A DNA stretch of 64,000 bases from positions 62,001-126,000 of the forward strand of contig NZ_JBIBGL010000021.1 of assembly GCF_042956465.1 (NCBI RefSeq), in the 5' to 3' direction. The notes under the pieces are model-generated. The model did no database searches. It was not told the origin of the DNA and saw only the letters and a program-made list of their open reading frames with translations. This stretch comes from Embleya sp042956465 (GTDB lineage Bacteria; Actinomycetota; Actinomycetes; Streptomycetales; Streptomycetaceae). A program made the position numbers and the translations under genes. Below are positions 1 to 8,603 of the stretch, piece after piece (the stretch's first letter is position 1; the number at the start of each line of letters is the position of its first letter).

Positions 1-1
1 G

Positions 2-259
2 CTCGCCCTCGGCGACTCCTTGTACGACCACCTCGGCCGCGACTTCACCCTGGTGGGCGACCTGGACCGCCCCGAAACCGAGGAGTTCGCGAAGGCCGCC
101 GACACCGAGGGCATCCCGCTGCACCTGCTCCACCACCCGCCCACCACGCTCGCCCTGGTGCGCCCCGACCAGCATCTCGCCTGGACCGCGACCCACGACG
201 AGCCGGTGAACCCCGCGAGATCCTGCGCCGCGCCATCGGCCATCCCTGACAACCGGTGA
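2..259 (+). CDS. FAD-dependent aromatic monooxygenase, C-terminal fragment
   Basis: The reading frame is open from the window edge and gives about 85 residues. They match the thioredoxin-like C-terminal domain of PheA/TfdB-type FAD hydroxylases: a GDSLYDHLG motif, then FTLV, and a terminal LVRPDQHLAW motif. The flavin and substrate domains lie outside the window. The family normally ends with a segment like PAEILRRAIG; this is present from 217 to 249 but in the +1 frame, so one base is missing near 216 and the last dozen residues are garbled. That is either a sequencing error or a recent frameshift. The family hydroxylates phenols or polyketide aromatics using NAD(P)H; the substrate cannot be told from this piece. 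Confidence 0.7.
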   Translation, partial: LALGDSLYDHLGRDFTLVGDLDRPETEEFAKAADTEGIPLHLLHHPPTTLALVRPDQHLAWTATHDEPVNPARSCAAPSAIPDNR

Positions 260-317
260 CAGCGGTCAGTGGATACCGGCTCCGGCGCGAGTTCGGTGAA
301 ACCCGAGATGTGGATCT

Positions 318-735
318 TCAACGATCGAGCAGGACGCGCTTGCGGAGGAGACCGGGCCTTGCCCGTCCGAACCCGTCTCTCTTGATCCCTTTCACCCTGC
401 CGACGTGACCCTCGACGGTTGCGAAACTCCACGGAAAGGTCAGGCCGGCCATGACCGCGTCCCAGTCCTTGCGCCGTCCGTTCGCGAAGCCGCGTGGTTC
501 GAGCCGATCACAGCGCCGGACTGCGGTTGTCCAGGGTTCGAGTTCGTCCGGACCGCGCCGGTGGACGAGCATCGTGGCAAATGCCCGCACCCGGCGTGCG
601 AGATCGTCCAATCGACGCTTCGGGCACGTAGTTCCTTCAGCATGACCTGGTTCTCCGGAGTGCGGGCGTCGGGTCGGGTCGTCAGCACGGCCACCACTTC
701 GCGAATCCGACGGCACCGACGCACGACCGGGGCCG
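318..735 (-). pseudogene. ISL3-family transposase remnant
   Basis: The minus strand reads the C-terminal half of an ISL3-type DDE transposase. A part near 600-730 has PENQVMLKELRAR; a second part from about 611 to 318, in another frame, has RAFATMLVHRRG, DAVMAGLTFPWS, VEGHVGRVKGIKR and LLRKRVLL, which are the family's conserved C-terminal blocks. The two parts are joined by a frameshift near 610. The N-terminal zinc-finger and HTH region is not recognisable and no terminal inverted repeats were seen, so this is a dead fragment. Confidence 0.7.
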
Positions 736-1077
736 GAACCGTCGTTGAACCCGCGTGACCTCTCCCCCACCACCTCGCCGCCGCCGCGGCCACCTGCGAC
801 CTGTGCGGCCACCGAGCCTCGGTCGACAGGCCGGTGGCGGCGTTCCGGCCCTGCGTCGGGGCACACCGAAGAGTGCGGCGCGGCGATCCCCCGGGTCGGC
901 CGCACCCGCGGCCGACCCGGACCGGTCGCGGCAGGCGGATCCCGGCGAGCACGGCGTCGAACGCCGGCGCGTCCCCGGCCTGCGGGGCTGTGACGCACCC
1001 CCGCCTCGCGTCCAAGCTCCTTTCGTTCCGCACCGGTACGCGGGGCCGGGTCCGCGCGTCCTCCCCCGGCTCCTGCG
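736..1077. other. No recognisable gene
   Basis: This stretch lies between the transposase remnant and marR. Several overlapping open frames exist on both strands, but they are arginine- and proline-rich GC artefacts without family motifs. It could hold the decayed N-terminal half of the ISL3 transposase. Confidence 0.4.
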
Positions 1078-1506
1078 CTACTCGGCTTCGACGCCTTCCA
1101 GGATCCGCGCCAGTCTCGCGGTGTCGGCGAGGTAGCGCTCGTAGGGGAAGTCCGCCCTGAGCAGGCCCTCGCGCAACTCGTCGTACAGCGGCTTCCCGCT
1201 GTCGTGGAACACCTTCCGGCCCGCGTCGGTCGTCTCGACCAAGCGCCGCCGCGCGTGCTCCGGATCGACGCGCACCCGCACGAGTCCCGCAGCCTCCAGC
1301 GGGCGCAGCGCGCGGCTGATCGCCGGGTCGGACACCGACATCGCCTGTGCCAGGCGGTGCTGGGTCGCGGGCTCGATCTCCTCCAGCGTGCCCAGCAGGC
1401 GCATCTGGCTGTAACTCGGGCCGGCCGTGTCGTCGGTGCGTTTGCGGGTGGCGTCGCCCAAGAGGTACACCACGCGGTGCAGCAGGTCTGCGAGTCCGTC
1501 GTCCAT
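1078..1506 (-). CDS. MarR-family transcriptional regulator
   Basis: This is a 142-residue protein of the usual MarR length. A winged helix-turn-helix lies at about residues 35-105: ATQHRLAQAMSVSDPAISRAL is the recognition region and the wing has RVDPEHARRRLVETT, with the conserved D-R-R basic wing. Flanking helices would form the dimer. MarR proteins repress by binding short palindromes and release on ligand binding. The gene is divergent from the DUF6790 membrane protein at 1564, and a 30-bp palindrome fills the gap 20 bp from its start. It probably controls itself and that neighbour. Intact; ligand unknown. Confidence 0.9.
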   Translation of the reverse strand: MDDGLADLLHRVVYLLGDATRKRTDDTAGPSYSQMRLLGTLEEIEPATQHRLAQAMSVSDPAISRALRPLEAAGLVRVRVDPEHARRRLVETTDAGRKVFHDSGKPLYDELREGLLRADFPYERYLADTARLARILEGVEAE

Positions 1507-1525
1507 GAGACGAATCTAGCAGAAA

Positions 1526-1555
1526 TCTTGCGCGGTTAATATTAACGATGCAAGA
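1526..1555. promoter_or_regulatory. Palindromic operator of the MarR regulator
   Basis: A nested perfect inverted repeat: TCTTGC, three bases, GTTAATATTAAC (1535-1546), three bases, GCAAGA. The AT-rich 12-bp centre stands out sharply from the GC-rich surroundings. It sits between the divergent starts at 1506 and 1564, where a dimeric MarR protein could block both promoters. Confidence 0.75.
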
Positions 1556-1563
1556 CTCGAATC

Positions 1564-2139
1564 ATGGACGCTATGACCTACACCATGAAGTCCGCGTTTC
1601 CCCTGTTCTGGGTGCTGTTGGCGGTAGTCGGTGCGCTGCTCCGCACCCGCCGGAGCCCTTCGCGGCGAGCCGCGCTGGAGACCTGGCAACGCTGGTGGGC
1701 CGTCGCCGCGCTCGGGTGCGGCAGCCTGTGGATGACGGTGGCCTTCCTCGTCGGACCCGGCACGATGGCCGACACCATCGGTTTCACGCGCAGCCCGTTC
1801 CAGTTCGAGATCGCCTTCGCGAACCTGGGCCTGGCCGTTATGGGCTTGCGGGCGGCCTCGCGCTCGGCAACGCCCCGCGAGCGCGTCACCATCGGCCTCG
1901 GCGCCGGCATGTTCCTGTGGGGCGCGGCCGTCGGCCACGTCCACCAGTGGTTCGCCCAGGGTGACCACGAGCCGGGCAACACCGGCGGCGTGTTGATCGC
2001 CGACATCCTGCTCCCCGCGGTCATGATCTTCCTCGCGTGGCGCGAGCAGCGACTCCCGGTTGCCGGGCCGGCCGAGGAGCAGACCGACGGCGCCGCCGGG
2101 CATGGCACGTCGCCGGCGCGGCTCGCCGAGCGCACGTGA
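1564..2139 (+). CDS. DUF6790-type integral membrane protein
   Basis: The protein has 191 residues and about four hydrophobic segments: FPLFWVLLAVVGALL at the N-terminus, a second near residues 45-60, a third with IGLGAGMFLWGAAVGHV, and a last near GVLIADILLPAVMIFLAW. The IAFANLGLAVMGL block and the GHV/HEPGNTGG loop resemble DUF6790 membrane proteins, whose function is unknown. In-frame ATGs at 1573 and 1585 are alternative starts; no clear Shine-Dalgarno precedes 1564, so a leaderless message is possible. The basic C-terminal tail is cytoplasmic. It is divergent from marR and shares its palindromic operator, so it is probably the regulator's target. Confidence 0.75.
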   Translation: MDAMTYTMKSAFPLFWVLLAVVGALLRTRRSPSRRAALETWQRWWAVAALGCGSLWMTVAFLVGPGTMADTIGFTRSPFQFEIAFANLGLAVMGLRAASRSATPRERVTIGLGAGMFLWGAAVGHVHQWFAQGDHEPGNTGGVLIADILLPAVMIFLAWREQRLPVAGPAEEQTDGAAGHGTSPARLAERT

Positions 2140-2354
2140 CCGCGGCGGCGCCCGCGAAGCAGGTCGGGCGCAGGCCCGCAATCGGCTGCGGTTCGCCCAC
2201 CGTCGTCTCGCTCGGGCGTACCGGGCTCCCGTCGGGTCGGGCGAACGCCGAGTGCGGCACAGGCCCCGGTTCTCCATCGGCCGCCCTCACCGGGAACGAA
2301 GCACGAGCACGAGGCAGCCGACCACGCCGTCGCGGCCGAAGCAGGACGGCGTCG

Positions 2355-2864
2355 GGTGTCGAGGCTCAACAATGCGATCAACCGGGTGAGTTCGGCGTCG
2401 AAGAGCTTGTCCGGCGAATGTGTCTGCGCGCGCAGGTGGCCGTAGACCTCCGGCGCGACCAAGCCGTGGAGGTGTCCCCAGATCCGCAGCGCCAGGGCCG
2501 GCCCGGCCGGCGGTAGGGCGGGGAACGCCGGGCGGACCTTGTCGAGCAGGCCGCGGTCGAAGTCGTCCCAGTCGAAGTCGCCGTCGCCGCAGGCTCGTTC
2601 GGCGCCGTCCCAGGCCGTATTCGCCGGCGCGGCGATGCCGAGGCAGACCCGCCGGGCCGCGTCCGGCGCGGCGTCGCCGTCGGGGGCTCGACAGCCGGGG
2701 ACGGGGTCGCCGTAGACGAGTCGGAAGCCCTCGGGGTCGGCCGGCGTCCAGATGCGGAAGGCGTGCGCCCAAGCCCGTATCCGCTCTGCGGGGGCGTCGC
2801 GCGCGGAGGCGGCCCGGGCGGCGTCGACGGCGTCGGCGAGCGCGGTGTAGGACTTCGCGGACAC
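2355..2864 (-). pseudogene. TetR regulator C-terminal domain remnant
   Basis: About 170 residues match the TetR_C WHG-type ligand domain: YTALADAVDAARA at the start, AFRIWTPADPEGFRLVYG, DPVPGCRAP, then LRIWGHLHGLVAPEVYGHL and LFDAELTRLIALL. The whole N-terminal DNA-binding helix-turn-helix is missing, because the gene is cut at about 2860 where it meets the divergent SDR remnant. The normal C-terminal end is also lost; the frame runs on as junk. It cannot work as a regulator. Confidence 0.75.
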
Positions 2865-3325
2865 CGTGGAGCGCTCGATCGCGGACCCGACCGCCTACGC
2901 GGCTGCTGCCCGAGCCCTGCTCAAGGCCCTGGAGAGCCACACCCGTGCCGACTGATCGTCATCGGTGGCGCCGGCAGCCTGGAGATCGAGCCGGGTATCG
3001 TCCGCGCCGACCACGAGGAGCTCATCCACGCGTCGCTCGACGAACTCGGTCTGCCTCGCCGGTACGCCGCCGCGATACGCGGCCACCGGGAGGCGCCGAA
3101 TGTCCTGCGCACCTCGAACCGCTCTGGACCTGCTTCAGCCCGGCCGAGCAGATCGGCCCCGGTGAGCGCGCCGGCCGCTTCCGCATCGGCGGTGACCAGC
3201 CCGTGCCGGACGCCGACGGCCCAAGCCGGATCTCGGCGGAGGACGCCGCAGTCGCCTTGGTGGACGAGGCGGAGATACCTCGCTTCGTCCAGCGCCGGTT
3301 CACTGCCGGGTACCGAGTCGACTCC
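2851..3325 (+). pseudogene. NAD(P)H-binding SDR/NmrA-like oxidoreductase remnant
   Basis: Three pieces in three frames follow the order of an NmrA-like SDR. 2851-2952 reads DPTAYAAAARALLKALE; 2952-3108 reads RLIVIGGAGSLEIEPG; about 3115-3325 reads FSPAEQIGPGERAGRFRIGG, then SRISAEDAAVALVDE and RRFTAGY. The N-terminal Rossmann GxxGxxG region is missing and frameshifts lie near 2951 and 3110. It is divergent from the TetR remnant, a common TetR/target arrangement, and both genes lost the ends that face each other. Confidence 0.8.
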
Positions 3326-3890
3326 CGACGCAGCGTCCGTCCGGCGGCGCCCGAGGCCCGGATTCCGAACGTCCCTCGGCCCCGTGATCCGACATGACCG
3401 GCTCCTCCGTGCCGACCGCCTTGTGGGCGTGGAGGAGCGGTGTCGGGTCGTTCGAGACGTGGCCGGTCATGGGTGGCTCGGGCGCCGTCTTCGGTGGGTC
3501 GGACGGGAAGGATTTCCGGGCCCGGGCGGCTGCGGTACGCGGTGGCCGGGAGCCACCGGGTGAGGATGTCGCGCCACAGTCGTACTGCGTGCGTACTGCG
3601 TGGCGCCGTCCGCATCGCGCCCCCGGCAACCGTGGCAGCCCCGCTCACTCCATCGTGCTCCACGCGATCGCAGCACACGCGGAGCGCCCCGCGGCGGGCA
3701 CGGGGCCGACGGGCGCGATCCGGTTGCTCTGCCCGGTCGGGTCCACGACCGGGTGGCGTTGCCGGGTTGCGGCGGGCGTGAACCGTTCCGTATCCCACCC
3801 CTGCCCCGCGCAGGGGACAACACGGCGCTCCGATCGCAGGGGTGGTAGCTTCGCGGCGAGGTGGTCGAGGCGGTGAATGGGGGAAGTGGC
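3326..3890. other. No recognisable gene
   Basis: About 565 bases between the SDR remnant and the membrane protein at 3891. Open frames on both strands are Arg/Pro/Ser-rich and lack motifs. The promoter of the next gene must lie here; a GGGGGAAG ribosome site is visible at its end. Confidence 0.4.
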
Positions 3891-4478
3891 ATGCCTGGAT
3901 CGGCCGTCTACTTTTTCGGGCTCGGTGGCTTGGCGCTGCTGCTGAGCGTGGTCGATCTCCCCTGGTTGTACCGGAAGTTCGCGGGTGCGGGTGACGGCTC
4001 GCAGGCCGCGCCGCGCTGGGGGGAGTCGTTCGGGAAGGGCCAGGTCGGTGGGATCCTGACCGCGCTGTGCGGTTTCGGGTTGGGCGTACTGATGGTGAAC
4101 CTGCACGATCGGTCGACGTGGGACCGGGACTCCGTCCGGTCGGCAGCGGACCGGTTCGCGACGCAGTTGTCGAGTGGGACGGTGCTGGAGGGGTTCGCCG
4201 GGTCCATCGACTACACCACACTCGTGGGGACCACGCTCGATTCGCCGAACGGTTCGCGGTCGGCCTTGCGGATCGAAGGCGTGTCGGGGACGACGGCGGG
4301 CGCGCGGTTCACGATCGCGACAGACAGCGGGCGCTATCCGGTATGCCTGACCGTGGAGAACGCAGGGCGCGATCCGGCGGATGTCCCGATGCCGATACCC
4401 AACGCGCCGGAAGATCGGATTTCCCACCACGACCTCATACACGCATGGGTCGACAACGGGGCGTGCCGGGCGACCTGA
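3891..4478 (+). CDS. Hypothetical membrane-anchored protein
   Basis: The protein has 195 residues and is not recognised. Residues 1-20 contain a hydrophobic segment (VYFFGLGGLALLLSVV) and a second near residues 52-70 (GILTALCGFGLGVLMV). The remaining 120 residues are hydrophilic and would lie on one side of the membrane; they include two cysteines in the distal part that could pair. ATG 3891 is chosen because GGGGGAAG lies 8 bases upstream; a frame-open extension to 3861 lacks such a site. It stands alone. It resembles small secreted-domain proteins common in actinomycetes; function unknown. Confidence 0.6.
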   Translation: MPGSAVYFFGLGGLALLLSVVDLPWLYRKFAGAGDGSQAAPRWGESFGKGQVGGILTALCGFGLGVLMVNLHDRSTWDRDSVRSAADRFATQLSSGTVLEGFAGSIDYTTLVGTTLDSPNGSRSALRIEGVSGTTAGARFTIATDSGRYPVCLTVENAGRDPADVPMPIPNAPEDRISHHDLIHAWVDNGACRAT

Positions 4479-4875
4479 CCGCCGCCGCCCCGCTCCCCCG
4501 GCTCGGGCAATCCGGGTGCCGGACCGCGCCACGGTGGCGGTTCGGGGCCGGGTGCGAGGATGTCGGGCTCGGTCACCGGCGGTCCGGGGGCGCGATTCCA
4601 TGGACAGGATGTTCGAGGCGGGGCCAGGTCGTGGGTGATCTCGTGTTCGTGGTCGACGGTGGGGTGGTGGGTGTGTCAACGGCTCGGACGGGGGCGGCGG
4701 ACACGATCGCAAGACGTGCCAGGATTCGGCTGGAACGGGACCACCTGCGGCCGTGGGCACACCACGTCTCGGTTCCCTGGGTGCTTCGGCCGCGTCGAGG
4801 GTGTGGTTTCCCGAACCCCGATACGAGGGGGCTGCGCCCTCGGCCGGGGGCCGGTCGGGCGGCCACGCTGGAGAC
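4479..4875. other. No recognisable gene
   Basis: About 400 bases between the hypothetical protein and the permease remnant. No ATP-binding subunit is found here, although FtsX-like permeases normally follow one. Nothing else supported. Confidence 0.4.
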
Positions 4876-6104
4876 ATGAGAACCACAGCGATGCCGGGCC
4901 TCGCGTATGCCGGGATGCGGGCCCGTCCCATGACGTTCGCCGGGGTCGCCACCGCCGTCTTCCTCACCATCGCATCCGTGACGCTGTTCGGGACGCTCGT
5001 CGCGACCCCGGCACCCCCGGCCCCCGACGGCCGGGCCGGACTCGCGCTCCTCGGCGGCGCGTTCGGCGAAATCGCCGTCGTCGCGGCGGTGTTCGTGGTC
5101 GCCACCACCCTCGGCTACGCCGCCCGCCAGCAGCAGCGCGAACTCGTCCTGCTGCGCGCCGCGGGCGCGACCCCACGCCAGGTGCGGCGGCTCGTCCGGC
5201 TCCAGATCGCCGCGGTCGTGGCCGTGGTCGGTCCGCCGGCCTGGGCAACGGGAGCGTACGGCGGGCGGTGGTTCGTCGACGCTCTGGCCGCGCACGGGTT
5301 GGCCGCGCACGGAATCGACGTCCCCGCCGCACCGGTCCCGATGGCGATGGCGTCCGCCGTGGCGGTACTGGTGGGCGCCGTGGTGGTGCCGATCGCCACA
5401 CGCGGTGCCACATCCGGGCGGCCGGTGGCGCCGGCGCCCGCCCGCAGCCTGATCCGGCTCGCCGCGGGTGTCGTCGTACTCGCAACGGGCGGTTGGTTCT
5501 GCATGTTCCTGCGCGGCCGATCGCCCGACGAGGCCGGCCAGGGCGCGCTGCTCGCAGCCCTGATCCTGCTGCTCGCTGTGGCGCTGCTCGGGCCGTTCCT
5601 GGTCCACGCCGCGGCCGCGGTGCCGCTGCGCCCGTACGCGCCGCGAGTCGGCAAACTCGTGGCGGCCAATCTGCGTGGGCACGCCCGGCGGGTGTCGGCC
5701 GCGGTGGTCCCGGTGGCTCTCCTGACGGGTCTTGCCTGCACGTTCCAATTCGTCTCGGACACAATCGATCACACGTCGCGTCTCGACGCCGGGGCTGCGC
5801 TCGCCGGCGTCGCCTCGCCCGGCGACGTGTGGCTGCGGCAGGCCGAACTCGTCCTGCTCGCCTGCTTCGGCGCCGTCGCCACGGTGAACTCGTCGGCGGC
5901 GCTGACCCTGGAACGCCGCCGGGAGTTCGCACTCCTGCGGCTGATCGGCGCCCCGCGCGCCCTGGTGGCACGCATGTTGGCGGTGGAGACGGCGCTCACG
6001 GCCGCCGTGGGCATCGCCGCCGGAACCGCCGTCGCGTGGGCCGCGGCGGCCGCGTTCGGCGCCACCCTGCCGGGCGCGCCGCTTCCGACGATCGACATGG
6101 GCGG
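4876..6104 (+). pseudogene. FtsX-like ABC transporter permease, C-terminally truncated
   Basis: The start ATG at 4876 leads into about 410 residues of FtsX/MacB-type permease. The first membrane helix is VATAVFLTIASVTLFGTLVA. A cytoplasmic turn with RQQQRELVLLRAAGATPRQVRRL is the classic FtsX motif, and it is repeated as LERRREFALLRLIGAPRALVARML in the second half, so both halves of the duplicated fold are present. The last helix runs into a break at about 6104, after which the frame reads a HEAT-repeat gene. The final transmembrane helix is missing and no ATPase gene is adjacent. It may still make protein, but transport is doubtful. Confidence 0.75.
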
Positions 6105-6643
6105 GACGCGATCGCCGCGGACGCGCACATCCCGATCGCGCTCCTGGACGACCCGGACCCCGAGATCCGCGAGGCGGCCGCGTACGTCCCGGCGGCGTCG
6201 ACAAGCCGGGCGGGCGAGATCTCCACCGCGCTGCACGACCGCTTCCTGGCCGAGACCGCGGGCGTGTCCGCACGAGCCTGATCCTGGCGATCGCGCAACC
6301 GGCCCGGGAACACCGGCACGAGGACGCTGCCGCCTTCACCCACGCCCTGTGGTCCGACCCCGCCCGCCGCGCCGAGGATCGTGTGGGCGCGGCCCTGGGG
6401 TGGCTGTGCCTGGTCGACGATCCCGTGCCCGACGCGCTGCGCGCGGTTCTCGACGAGTGCGTCACGGTCGAACTCGGCCGCGCGATGGGCTCGGTGCCGT
6501 GGATGCGGCAGGTCGACCACGACGGCGACGGACTGGACCGCACCCTGGCGCGGATGTTCGACCCCGACTCGTGCCGACGCCCGGCGAGCGCCGACGACCC
6601 TTGGGCAGAGGCCGGGGGATGCGCCGACGACCCGCCCCTTTGA
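6105..6643 (+). pseudogene. HEAT-repeat protein remnant
   Basis: Just after the permease breakpoint the sequence reads a helical-repeat protein: IALLDDPDPEIREAAAYV in one frame to 6281, then SLILAIAQPAREH, ALWSDPARRAEDRVGAALGW and LVDDPVPDALRAVLDE in the next frame to 6643. The pattern of D-P-x-(V/I)-R helices is typical of HEAT/armadillo proteins. The N-terminal part is absent and a frameshift lies near 6275. It was joined to the permease by a deletion. Confidence 0.65.
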
Positions 6644-7043
6644 CGGCTCTGCGACGAAGCCCTCCTTGAGGTGCCCCGCCCTGTGGATCCGCAGGCTTGG
6701 TGCGGTCCTCGACGTCCGGTGCCGCTCGTCTCGGGTCCACCCGCGAAGCGATCGGATTGCGCATCGCCTTCCGCACCGCAGCCGTGCCCCGGGCCGCCCC
6801 CGCAACACCCCATCCGACAGCACGCATTGCGCAACGTGCGATCCACTCGTGCAGCGCGATGTCCGGGAGCGGACTTCGACCAAGAGACCGAAGGTGGCTG
6901 TGCCGGGCCCGATGCAACTCCCGCCCATGCCCGTGAAGTCCGGCGGCGCGTTCGGATCGTGACCGGTCCACCTCGCCCGGGGGTGCCGTCCGGTCGCGGT
7001 TCGTCACCGTCCGGAACCACGGTCCGGCTCCGACGCCCCCGCG
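6644..7043. other. No recognisable gene
   Basis: About 400 bases with only motif-free open frames. Given its position before the rhamnosidase tail it may be decayed coding sequence. Confidence 0.35.
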
Positions 7044-7228
7044 CCGTTACCGCTGGCCGACCTCGATTCCCCGTACGGGCGCATCGCCGCGCACTGGCGC
7101 GTCGAAGGCGGCCGCTTCCACCTCACCCGGTCGTGCCCCCGGGTACGACGGCGACGATCACGCTCCCCGACGGCACCGGCGTCGACGCGACGCCAGGCTC
7201 ACACAGCCACAGCTGCGTCCTGCCCTGA
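7044..7228 (+). pseudogene. Alpha-L-rhamnosidase (GH78) C-terminal remnant
   Basis: The frame from 7044 reads LADLDSPYGRIAAHWRVEGG and GRFHLT, then after a frameshift near 7130 VVPPGTTATITLPDGTGV to a stop at 7228. This is the C-terminal beta-sandwich of GH78 rhamnosidases. The catalytic (alpha/alpha)6 barrel is gone. Forty bases separate it from the esterase gene, so the two were probably one plant-glycoside operon. Confidence 0.75.
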
Positions 7229-7268
7229 CCCAGCCCTCGACGCCACCCGAACAAAGGAGTTGACCGCG

Positions 7269-8210
7269 ATGCCGAGCAAAGCCTTCGAACTCGTCGAGAA
7301 CATCATCAAGGCCGGCCAGGGCGGGGCACCACAAGACCTCGCCACCGAACGCCGCCAAGCCGCCGAACATGCCGCGATGTACCAGCCTGTACCCGGAGTC
7401 CGTGACGAGCCGATCGAGGCACCCCGCGCGGGCTCCTGCCTGATGACGCCCGACGACGCCCGTGACGACCTGGTCGTCCTCTACGTCCATGGCGGCGGGT
7501 TCCGATCGGGTACCGCGGCAGTTGCCCGGCACATCGCCGCACAACTTGCCCTGCACACCAAGGCGCGCGTACTCCTCCCCGAGTACCGGCTCGCACTCGA
7601 ATACCCCTACCCCGCCGGACTTGACGACTGCGTGGCGGCATTCGAGCACGCGGCTCGCACCGCGGATCGTCGTCGCCGGGGAGTCCGCAGGCGCCAATCT
7701 CGCAATGGCCGTGCTCCTGGCCCGTGCCGGGCACGACGATCACCGAGCCCTCGCGGGAGTCCTGTTCTCCGGGGTCTTCGACCTGCGTGCCGAGCGCTAC
7801 ACGAGCGGGAGTTGGGTGGGCCGCGCCGACGCCGATCTCGTACTCGGCGGCGCGGACGATGCCATGAGCACGGACTATCTGGGCGGCCACCCCGCCGTGA
7901 CCCCTTGGTGTCGCCGCTCCTGGCCGATCTCGGAGCCGTGCCGCCGCTGTTCATCCAGGCCTCCAGCGCCGAACGTCTGCTGGACGACTCGCTGGAACTC
8001 GCGGCCCGCGCCGCGCGGGCCGGAGTACACACGGAGATGGAAGTGTGGCCCGGCATGACTCACGCCTGGCAGCTCATCGCAGGCTTCCTACCCGAGGCCA
8101 CCGAAGCGGCCGCCCGCGCGGCCGCGTTCGTCAACCGCATTGCCGATGGCCGGATGGTCGATGGCGCGGCGCTACTGGGTGGGCCCGCGACTCTGGAGGA
8201 GGCATTGTGA
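7269..8210 (+). pseudogene. Alpha/beta hydrolase (HSL-type esterase), frameshifted
   Basis: The gene starts at ATG 7269 behind AAAGGAG. It encodes a family IV (hormone-sensitive lipase-like) esterase: the oxyanion motif YVHGGGFRSGT is in the first frame, the nucleophile elbow VVAGESAGAN is in the +2 frame between about 7655 and 7900, and the first frame resumes with PLLADLGAVPPLFIQ and a catalytic-His block around GMTHAWQ. Two compensating frameshifts thus break an otherwise complete 314-residue enzyme. Either the reads are wrong twice or the gene is newly dead. Its stop overlaps the GTG of the next rhamnosidase remnant by four bases, which indicates translational coupling. Confidence 0.8.
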
Positions 8211-8595
8211 CCGCGCCCGCTGTGGAACCGCCGCGTTTCGAGCACCGCCGCGAACCTCTCGGCATCGGCGAGGCCCGTCCCCGCCTGTCCTGGACAACCG
8301 TCACCGGGACGCCCGACTGGCGGCAGGCTGTCTACGAAGTCGAGCTGCTGAGCGCCGAGGGGGGACCGCCCGGCGCCATCGGGTCGAAGACGACGAATCC
8401 GTGCTGGTGCCCTGGCCGTTCGTGACGTTGGGCTCGCATGACCAGGTAGGTGTGCGCGTACGGGTACTTGGCTCAGACGGGCAATAATCCGACTGGAGCA
8501 CCCCCACGTGGGCGGAGACCGGCCTGCTGGGCCCTGGCGACTGGTCCGCCTCATTCATCGGCCCTGACTGGGACGGGGACGCGGAGCCGGCGCGG
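8207..8595 (+). pseudogene. Alpha-L-rhamnosidase N-terminal remnant
   Basis: The GTG at 8207 overlaps the esterase stop (GTGA). The frame reads PRFEHRREPLGIGEARPRLSW and WRQAVYEVEL, the N-terminal beta domain of GH78 rhamnosidases. After about 8400 the reading shifts frame more than once (VPWPF, QVGVRVRVLGSDGQ, TGLLGPGDWSASFIGPDW), and it ends against the convergent M48 gene. The catalytic domain is missing. With the C-terminal piece at 7044 this marks a decayed rhamnoside-use locus. Confidence 0.75.
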
Positions 8596-8603
8596 CAGAG
8601 GTG

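Noticed and set aside
3394..3876. 160-codon plus-strand frame starting near 3394
   Set aside because: Motif-free, Arg/Gly-rich and without ribosome site; other frames on both strands are equally open.
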